The notes beneath the pieces were generated by a model. That model made no database searches and had not been told where the DNA came from. It worked only from the letters and a program-made list of their open reading frames with translations. Positions 1 through 4,563 of a stretch of 5,400 nt of DNA are shown here, piece by piece; position 1 is the first letter of the stretch; each line of letters starts with the position of its first letter. Source of the stretch: an uncultured Pseudomonadota bacterium. GTDB taxonomy: Bacteria; Myxococcota_A; UBA9042; CAIXZC01. The position numbers and the translations under genes were made by a program. Where the stretch lies: NCBI GenBank assembly GCA_937876385.1, contig CALFHQ010000452.1:1-5400 (forward strand). Reading direction: 5' to 3'.

Positions 1-287
1 TCCAGCAGGGAGTTGCCGAAACGGTCAACGAGGTGAAACGTCACTCCGTGCTCCTGGGAATAGGAGGCGATACGGCTGCTCCACTCTGACTTGTCGAGAC
101 GCCCCACTTCTCCAGCGAGCTTCCATGCGACATCGCTGAGTCGTTCGCCAACGGGACCTCGAAGGGGGCTGTCTGGATTGATTCGAAGTTGAACACGAAA
201 GAGGACCAGGTATGTTGCCAGCAGCACCACCACGCTGAGCACGAACCACAACACGAACTTTCCAAAAAGAGAGGTTCGAATCTTCAC
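1..287 (-). CDS. Sensor histidine kinase, N-terminal part (runs off left edge)
   Basis: This is the start of an inner-membrane sensor kinase expected to phosphorylate the regulator encoded just upstream. Only 95 residues are visible. They contain a short basic start (KIRTS), one strongly hydrophobic segment at about residues 11-30 (FVLWFVLSVVVLLATYLVLF), then a soluble stretch that would be the start of the periplasmic sensor region. The second membrane helix, HAMP, HisKA and ATPase domains lie outside the window, so the kinase call rests on gene order, the membrane segment and resemblance to the CpxA N-terminus. The start is GTG at 287-285. It shares GTGA with the regulator stop, a 4-nt overlap typical of translationally coupled regulator-kinase pairs. 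A competing ATG at 298-300 is in another frame that reads into a non-protein-like shadow, so it was not chosen. Confidence 0.8.
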   Translation of the reverse strand, partial: MKIRTSLFGKFVLWFVLSVVVLLATYLVLFRVQLRINPDSPLRGPVGERLSDVAWKLAGEVGRLDKSEWSSRIASYSQEHGVTFHLVDRFGNSLL

Positions 288-1006
288 CGTGTCTCACCAT
301 CCTGCTGGAGAAACGTGTATCCCACCCCACGAACGGTCTTGATGAAACGGGGAGCTTTGGCCTCCTCACCCAACTTCTTTCGAAGGGAGGAGACGTGCAC
401 ATCCACCGTGCGATCTTGCCACTCAAACTCCCTTCCGGAGATTCGTTGGAGGAGGAAGTCCCGAGAGACCACTCGTCCCGGTCGGGCAGCGAGTAACACC
501 AACAAATCGAATTCCAGTCGGGTGAGGGGCAGCTCTTCGGAGTCGAGCCATGCCTGCCGGGCGTTCTGGTCGATGCGCAGGGAACCCTGGAACAGCGAAG
601 GCAGCTCCGCATCGGGTCTGACATTGGCGCTGCGATTGGAGCGCCGCAAGACGGCTCGAAGGCGGGCCAGCAACTCTCGAGACGAGAAGGTCTTGGGAAT
701 GTAGTCGTCGGCGCCGATCTCCAGTCCCACGATGCGATCCACCTCATCTCCTCTCGATGTGAGCATGAGCACCGGAATCTCGTTGGTACGGCGAAGAACC
801 TTGAGGAATTCGAAGCCGTCCATTCCCGGCATCATCACGTCCAATATGAGCGCCTGGTAGTCGCCCTCGGCAACCCGCTTGAGCCCCTCGGATCCGTTGT
901 GGGCCGAGTCAACCTGGTAGCCGTGGGGCTCCAGGAAGTCCGCCACCAACTCACAAAGGCCTCGGTCATCGTCCACAATCAAGATGGGTATTGGTCCGTC
1001 AGGCAT
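284..1006 (-). CDS. CpxR-like OmpR-family response regulator
   Basis: A 240-residue DNA-binding two-component regulator. The receiver domain (about residues 6-122) has the acidic pocket D12-D13-D14, phospho-acceptor D56 in LILDVMMPGMDG, T83 and K105. The winged-helix output domain (about 136-234) has a recognition-helix region around RTVDVHVSSLRKKLG and ends with the family wing motif TVRGVGY. The stretch LTSRGDEVDRIVGLEIGADDY resembles E. coli CpxR more than PhoB or OmpR, but that is recall and not an alignment. Oddity: the usual Lys-Pro after the fifth strand is Lys105-Thr106. The start is ATG at 1006, with GAGGAA close upstream (aacgaggaaccATG); the open frame extends to 1069 without a better start. 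It follows the lipoprotein gene by 63 bp with no clear terminator and overlaps the kinase by 4 nt, so the three are probably co-transcribed. It is a good candidate to bind the GTAAAG cluster upstream of the lipoprotein gene. Confidence 0.93.
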   Translation of the reverse strand: MPDGPIPILIVDDDRGLCELVADFLEPHGYQVDSAHNGSEGLKRVAEGDYQALILDVMMPGMDGFEFLKVLRRTNEIPVLMLTSRGDEVDRIVGLEIGADDYIPKTFSSRELLARLRAVLRRSNRSANVRPDAELPSLFQGSLRIDQNARQAWLDSEELPLTRLEFDLLVLLAARPGRVVSRDFLLQRISGREFEWQDRTVDVHVSSLRKKLGEEAKAPRFIKTVRGVGYTFLQQDGETR

Positions 1007-1069
1007 GGTTCCTCGTTTTATTCCGTTTCCCGGGTTCTGCGCCGGTCTCCCGGCTCTACAATAGCACAA
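1007..1069 (-). other. Intergenic spacer inside the lipoprotein-regulator operon
   Basis: A 63-bp gap between the lipoprotein stop and the regulator start. It carries the regulator ribosome site (cgaggaacc just before the ATG). A weak 5-bp inverted repeat, CCGGG with CCCGG and a 14-nt loop on the minus strand, has no following T-run, so it does not look like an intrinsic terminator. The spacer is compatible with read-through from the lipoprotein gene. Confidence 0.5.
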
Positions 1070-2767
1070 TCAATGGCGACCCGGTCCTCCCGACGGAATG
1101 CACACGCCATCCATAGAGCAGATAAGCTCCATATCCGGCGGAGCGGGGCAGTCGGAGTCGGTTTCACAAGCTGGAAGGCACAGGTCACCGTCGGGGGTCG
1201 CCGAGCAGGTGCACCCGAGAGTCGCATCGGGAGGGCACGCTTCCGGAGCCTCACAGTCTGATTGAACTTCGCAAGGAGTAGGGCCGCCAGGAAGGGTTTC
1301 GCAATCGGCGGGGCAGTTGGATGTGGATTCGATGGCATCGCAGGTGCCGTCGCCGCAGCAGGGCTCCCCTTCGCCGGCGATGTTGCAAGCCACAGGCGCC
1401 GGAGTTGGCTGGCAAGTTGCCCCAGCCTCAAACACCTCTTCGCCCCCTCGAACACATCGAACCATGTTGTTGATTCGAATCACGTCGCCCTGGGGGCCAA
1501 ATCCTGTGGGGTAGTCTGCTGCATCTCCGACTTTAGGGTCACTTCGCTGGGCGCCGGCGCCGTGGACATCCATCAACTGTACGCTGGTTCCCATGGGGTC
1601 GGGCATAAATCCCAGCGCTTCGCCAAAGGCGACGTACGCCGCCGACGTTCCGTGTACGGTGCCGTTGCCGATGTTGGTGTGGGTGGTGCTGGTCCAGTAA
1701 AATGCCCAGTTGGTCTCTCCCCCTTCGTCGGTGATGGGAGTGGCCTCGAATATCGGGTCGATGGCCGCGCTGTTGGTCGTCGCAGGGGAACGCGTGTAGT
1801 CCACAATGCCTTGCAATTCCTTTGCGTTTGGAAGCCTCCAGTCGTTGTACCCGCCGCAGTCGAGATCCTCACAGAAGCTCAGAGCCGCTTCCCAGTTCAT
1901 GGTTCCTGCACCCATAGAGCCGCTGTCCCCTTTCATCCAGGTGAGTCCCGTCGAGGCATCAGAAACGGTGTCCCCATCGGCGGTAAACTGGTTGACTCCG
2001 TACTTGTTCTCCCCCCGAACGAACAGCACGTAGAACATCTTTCCGTCGCTTTGCCCCATCATGGCATCGGTCGGGTATCCCTTGATTCGGCCGTCGGCGA
2101 AGTTCACCCCGAACATGGTCTTTGCTCCGTCCATCGTGGTCGACACATACAGGGTGGAGCTGACGTACTGGGCGTCAATGAGGCGGACTCCCAAGCTTTC
2201 GTCCCCGTACTCAAAGTTGAACACCGAGGAATCGATAAAGGGAACCAGAGCGCAGTCCGAGGCACTTTCGCAGCCGCTGGGGTCGAGGCCGCTGAAATCC
2301 ATCAGGGAATACAGCTCCTTGATGGTGGGCAGGCGCCAGTCATCGTGCCCGGCATGAGTAGAAACCGCAGCTTCCGCAACGGCGTCGTCAAAGGTCATGT
2401 AGCCCGGTGTCTTCTGCCACATCAACCCGGTGTTCAGATCCGTCACCGTGTCGTCACCGTTGTCCTGGTAGGAGGGAGAAATCCCCGCAAAGCTGGCGTC
2501 CTGTCCGGCGAAGGGGGAACCGGCTTCCGGGCAAGTAAGGCATTCTGCGACTCCGTAGCATTGGGTCTGATTCGTGTCTACGATGGGGCAGCAAGGAGGC
2601 TCCACGCCGTCGCTTTGAGTGTCGTCCTCCACGAAAGCGTCGCCACTGGTCAAGTCGGCACCGACGTCCACGGCAGACAGGTTCTGTGACCCGCCGCTCG
2701 TGCCACATGCGACCCACCAGATGGGAAGACAAAAAGCCAGAACTGCAAACTGTTTGGTCTTGTGCAT
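1070..2767 (-). CDS. Predicted surface lipoprotein with two DUF1566 (Lcl_C) domains and a Cys-rich tail
   Basis: A 565-residue exported protein of unknown function. Residues 1-20 form a signal peptide (basic MHKTK, then a hydrophobic core) followed by C21 in WWVACGTS, a plausible but imperfect lipobox (Trp at -3). Residues 22-57 are a low-complexity Ser/Gly/Asp linker. Two DUF1566/Lcl_C-type domains follow. The first (about 100-252) has VTDLNTGLMWQK and DDWRLPTIKELYSLMD; the second (about 262-441) has VSDASTGLTWMK, NDWRLPNAKELQGIVD, YWTSTT and closes with VRCVRGG. Residues 452-556 hold 17 cysteines, with CGDGTC, CPADC, QSDC and DSDC motifs, suggesting a disulphide-rich extracellular module. 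The ATG at 2767 has a strong purine-rich ribosome site (gaggaggagatcATG). It is the first gene of the likely lipoprotein-regulator-kinase operon, which suggests a sensing or stress-response role comparable in position, not in sequence, to NlpE of the Cpx system. That role is inference; the family label is confident. Confidence 0.9.
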   Translation of the reverse strand: MHKTKQFAVLAFCLPIWWVACGTSGGSQNLSAVDVGADLTSGDAFVEDDTQSDGVEPPCCPIVDTNQTQCYGVAECLTCPEAGSPFAGQDASFAGISPSYQDNGDDTVTDLNTGLMWQKTPGYMTFDDAVAEAAVSTHAGHDDWRLPTIKELYSLMDFSGLDPSGCESASDCALVPFIDSSVFNFEYGDESLGVRLIDAQYVSSTLYVSTTMDGAKTMFGVNFADGRIKGYPTDAMMGQSDGKMFYVLFVRGENKYGVNQFTADGDTVSDASTGLTWMKGDSGSMGAGTMNWEAALSFCEDLDCGGYNDWRLPNAKELQGIVDYTRSPATTNSAAIDPIFEATPITDEGGETNWAFYWTSTTHTNIGNGTVHGTSAAYVAFGEALGFMPDPMGTSVQLMDVHGAGAQRSDPKVGDAADYPTGFGPQGDVIRINNMVRCVRGGEEVFEAGATCQPTPAPVACNIAGEGEPCCGDGTCDAIESTSNCPADCETLPGGPTPCEVQSDCEAPEACPPDATLGCTCSATPDGDLCLPACETDSDCPAPPDMELICSMDGVCIPSGGPGRH

Positions 2768-2923
2768 GATCTCCTCCTCGACGTGTTTCCCCGGTCGGTG
2801 AATTGCCGCCAGCCGTTCAATTCTCCATTCCAGGCATGTCCAGGGTTTCAGGCTACCAAAACAACGTAAAGATCCTGTTCGAGTCCACCGGGAGATTTGT
2901 AAAGTTACCGTAAAGTGCCCTGT
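2768..2923. other. Intergenic region upstream of the lipoprotein operon
   Basis: This 156-bp gap separates the end of the Tex-like gene from the lipoprotein start, both on the minus strand. It is richer in A and T near 2855-2915 than the surrounding genes. It holds the GTAAAG cluster, the direct repeat and the lipoprotein ribosome site at its left end. No intrinsic terminator hairpin for the Tex-like gene was seen, so transcription may continue into the lipoprotein operon. Confidence 0.6.
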
Positions 2924-2925
2924 TC
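2865..2925 (+). repeat. Imperfect direct repeat CGTAAAG-N2/3-CCTGTTC
   Basis: The word CGTAAAG followed by CCTGTTC occurs at 2865-2880 (spacer AT) and again at 2909-2925 (spacer TGC), 44 bp apart. The second copy runs into the stop codon of the Tex-like gene. The repeat extends the GTAAAG half-sites with a shared CCTGTTC, so it may be an extended binding site or a small local duplication. Only these two copies were noticed in the window. Confidence 0.5.
2866..2915 (+). promoter_or_regulatory. Candidate CpxR-type operator: three phased GTAAAG words
   Basis: GTAAAG occurs at 2866-2871, 2899-2904 and 2910-2915, all on the plus strand (CTTTAC in the direction of the lipoprotein gene). The two right-hand copies form GTAAA-N6-GTAAA. 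The known E. coli CpxR box is two GTAAA half-sites separated by about five bases. The three start points are 33 and 11 bp apart, close to whole helical turns, so all copies would face the same side of the DNA. The cluster lies 98-148 bp before the lipoprotein ATG, and the operon encodes a CpxR-like regulator, so autoregulation is likely. No convincing -35/-10 pair could be assigned in this gap. Confidence 0.6.
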
Positions 2926-3235
2926 ACGGGTCCTTGAACAGGCTGTTGAGTTTCTTCATCGCGTCCATCTGAGACCGCCCCTTCGCTGGACGTTTCGACG
3001 GACCCTTTCGCAGCGTCAGCGACACCCGCTGCCTGGCTGGGTCAACCTCCAGTACCCGGGCTCGCTTCCGCTGCCCGATGCGGACGATTTCTCCAACATT
3101 CGACACACGCTGGTCGGCCAACTCCGAGATATGGATGAGACCTTCCACGGGCAGACCCATGGAAACGAAGGCTCCAAAGGTTGCGATGCTGGTGACCTGG
3201 ACGTCCAACTCCATTCCGGTTCGCAGGTCCGACAA
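2924..3235 (-). CDS. S1 RNA-binding domain, C-terminal piece of the frameshifted Tex-like gene
   Basis: This frame encodes a clear S1 (OB-fold) RNA-binding domain. SDLRTGMELDVQVTSI leads into FGAFV, then EGLIHISELAD and RARVLEVDPARQRVSLTLRK, followed by a short basic tail. It matches the S1 domain that ends Tex proteins (the DLxPGM...FGAFVD.G...GLVHIS pattern). The frame is open upstream to a TGA at 3344-3346. The S1-like sequence begins within about 3 codons of 3235 with no evident ribosome site, so this is most likely not a separate gene. It is the end of the same protein as the gene at 3016-4440, moved out of frame by one base. If it is translated alone, the candidate first codon encodes the Met of MSDLRTGMEL, read from a TTG at 3233-3235. 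Confidence 0.8.
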   Translation of the reverse strand: MSDLRTGMELDVQVTSIATFGAFVSMGLPVEGLIHISELADQRVSNVGEIVRIGQRKRARVLEVDPARQRVSLTLRKGPSKRPAKGRSQMDAMKKLNSLFKDP

Positions 3236-4440
3236 AGAGCGTAGAAGGGGATTAGGCGCAGGGGAGGGGCCAAAGGACTTTCGACCGAATTGGCGCCGCT
3301 GCTTCCCAGGATTCGAACCACCTCCAAAGTCTCCTTCAATACATCAGGTTCCAAATCGTGCTGGTACTCCACAAGACCCAACTCCAGGGGGTCCAGCCGT
3401 CCCCATTCGGCAGCGGGATTGAGAGCCCGGCGCCCCAGCACCACCGCTGAGAGCACCTCTCGAGGGAGTCCAAACAGAGACTTTTCGGCTTCCAGGTCTT
3501 CCCGGGCCTGAGAAACGGCCACAGGTTTCACCTCAAACGGAACCTCCGGGAGGCAGCGTCGCAACCGAGAGAGCCTTTGGGAATCGGCCGCATTGGTGGG
3601 AACGACCCAGCCGCTGGCCATGTGGGTTTGCGCCCAGCTCGTGACCAGGGCTTCCAACTCGCCCGACGGTGGGAAGGAGCGGGTCGCCAGGGGAACGCCT
3701 GCTTCATCGAGTATTGCGGCCCCCACCGGTCCTCGGGGAGAACCGACATACAGCGCACCCAGTCGTCCTGCGCAGTAGGGTGGCGTGTGGAGCAATCCCT
3801 GGTAGGTCATCACCGCCTCATCCAGCGCCCGCTTTTGGGAAACTTCGTCCAACTTCTCGAAGAGGGCCTTGGCAACGGCGGACTCGAGTGCGTCCGTTGG
3901 GCTCTCGTTGAAGCTCAACTCCATTGCGATGGACAAGTGTCCTCTGTTCTCAAGACGTCGCCAGGCTAGCCATCGGGCCGTGGGGATGGCATCGGGGGAA
4001 AACCGTCCCACCGCATCAAAGGCTTCGTCGATGGACTGGTCCGCAACCCGGGCGACCACCTGTGCTTCCTTCCAGGCGGTGGCCAGCAGAGATTCTGCCA
4101 AGGTGCCAACGGCCTCTGGAAGGGTGTGTCTCGTTCGCAGAAGATGGGTGGCCAGCCCCAACGATGCGCCGGAAGAAAGGGCGTCGGCCACTGCCGGGGG
4201 CAAAGGAGACTCCGACAGTCGCTTCCGCAGTCGATGAAACCCTCGCACACACCGAACAACGCCAACCTGAATGGCCAAAGGCACCAAAGCCATCTGCGGA
4301 TCTCGAAGAAGGGAAAGGAGCTCTTCGTCTCGGGCCAGCAGTTCGAAACCTCGAAGAAGTGGGGCTTCCGGGAGGTCGTCGAAGCCGTTGCTCCGGGCGT
4401 ACCGTATCAACCGTCTTGCGTCTTCGGGCGTTGCGGGCAT
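3016..4440 (-). CDS. Divergent, shortened Tex-like protein (YqgF-type core), frameshifted near its 3' end
   Basis: A relative of Tex, a nucleic-acid-binding transcription accessory protein. From the ATG at 4440, residues 151-171 (IPTARWLAWRRLENRGHLSI) match the Tex segment just before its YqgF domain. Residues 226-378 match the YqgF-like domain, clearest in GRRALNPAAEWGRLDPLELG and VEYQHDLEPDVLKETLEVV. The usual DPGxRTG is replaced by YVGSPRGPVG, and the usual SEAGAS by SQARED, so the catalytic-type acidic residues are gone. The N-terminal 150 residues are not recognisable as the Tex N-terminus. After about residue 390 this frame gives a Trp/Ser/Pro-rich tail that overlaps the true S1 frame and is probably not native. 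Joining the frames gives about 505 residues, against roughly 750-780 for ordinary Tex, with no room for the helix-hairpin-helix domain. The ATG at 4440 has GAGG five bases upstream. A TTG at 4515 with AAAGGAGG two bases upstream is an alternative start. Confidence 0.75.
   Translation of the reverse strand: MPATPEDARRLIRYARSNGFDDLPEAPLLRGFELLARDEELLSLLRDPQMALVPLAIQVGVVRCVRGFHRLRKRLSESPLPPAVADALSSGASLGLATHLLRTRHTLPEAVGTLAESLLATAWKEAQVVARVADQSIDEAFDAVGRFSPDAIPTARWLAWRRLENRGHLSIAMELSFNESPTDALESAVAKALFEKLDEVSQKRALDEAVMTYQGLLHTPPYCAGRLGALYVGSPRGPVGAAILDEAGVPLATRSFPPSGELEALVTSWAQTHMASGWVVPTNAADSQRLSRLRRCLPEVPFEVKPVAVSQAREDLEAEKSLFGLPREVLSAVVLGRRALNPAAEWGRLDPLELGLVEYQHDLEPDVLKETLEVVRILGSSGANSVESPLAPPLRLIPFYALCRTCEPEWSWTSRSPASQPLEPSFPWVCPWKVSSISRSWPTSVCRMLEKSSASGSGSEPGYWRLTQPGSGCR
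3241..3343 (-). other. Frameshift interval in the Tex-like gene
   Basis: Upstream of this interval the YqgF-type core is in one frame; downstream the S1 domain is in another. The S1 frame is closed by TGA at 3344-3346, so the shift must lie left of it and right of about 3240. One extra base would restore one frame. Likely spots are the C-runs on the minus strand at 3261-3264, 3266-3269 and 3247-3250, or GGGAA at 3303-3307. Adding a base in the C-runs gives a natural Ala/Pro-rich linker (VESPLAPSPAPNPLLRSLSD) leading into S1. Confidence 0.7.
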
Positions 4441-4472
4441 CACATCCTCAATTCCCGTTGCACTTGTGCCAC
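4440..4472 (-). CDS. Possible 10-residue leader peptide before the Tex-like gene
   Basis: GTG at 4472-4470 opens a 10-codon frame (MAQVQRELRM) ending in TGA at 4442-4440. It has AAGGAG at 4486-4481 with an 8-base spacer, better than the site before the main ATG. Its stop shares one base with the main start (TGATG), an arrangement known for translational coupling. The peptide also loosely resembles the first residues of Tex proteins (an I-A-x-E-L type start), so it could be the original N-terminus shifted out of frame. Very short, hence uncertain. Confidence 0.25.
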   Translation of the reverse strand: MAQVQRELRM

Positions 4473-4563
4473 GATGAACTCTCCTTGTATACCGCCAACC
4501 CCCGGTTCGTTGCAACGCCTCCTTTAGGTTGATTCCTCAAGCGCAAACGGGCACTCTAGTCCC
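4441..4563. other. Divergent intergenic region between the Tex-like gene and the antiporter
   Basis: This 123-bp region must hold start signals for both flanking genes. It contains the candidate minus-strand promoter, the short leader frame and an isolated perfect AAAGGAGG on the minus strand (4525-4518). That motif sits only two bases from a TTG in the Tex-like frame. On the plus strand no ribosome-binding site precedes the antiporter ATG. No hairpin terminator or riboswitch-like structure was noticed. Confidence 0.5.
4486..4515 (-). promoter_or_regulatory. Candidate sigma-70-type promoter for the Tex-like gene
   Basis: On the minus strand TTGCAA (4515-4510) and TATACA (4491-4486) are separated by 18 bases; each matches four of six consensus positions. 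Transcription would begin near 4479, which leaves the GAGG site before the ATG at 4440 but cuts close to the AAGGAG of the short leader frame. The -10 element overlaps the palindrome GTATAC (4487-4492), so a promoter on the opposite strand could share it. The assignment rests on sequence match only. Confidence 0.3.

Noticed and set aside
25..747. Minus-strand 240-codon frame overlapping the regulator and kinase
   Set aside because: It is a Ser/Arg/Pro-rich shadow of two genuine genes in other frames, with no recognisable motif.
1035..1058. CCGGG/CCCGG inverted repeat as a terminator between lipoprotein and regulator genes
   Set aside because: The stem is only 5 bp with a 14-base loop and no T-run follows, so it does not fit an intrinsic terminator.
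1262..2689. Long plus-strand open frame of 475 codons opposite the lipoprotein gene
   Set aside because: The minus-strand frame has a signal peptide, two known domains and a strong ribosome site. The plus frame shows no domain and a shadow-like composition rich in Val, Gly, Arg and His.
3924..4532. Plus-strand 202-codon frame opposite the Tex-like gene
   Set aside because: It is antisense to a frame with clear Tex homology and has no domain signature or ribosome site.
4491..4563. TTGATT / TCTAGT as a plus-strand promoter for the antiporter
   Set aside because: The spacing is 20 bases and the -10 would lie 3 bases before the start codon; the match is too weak to call.
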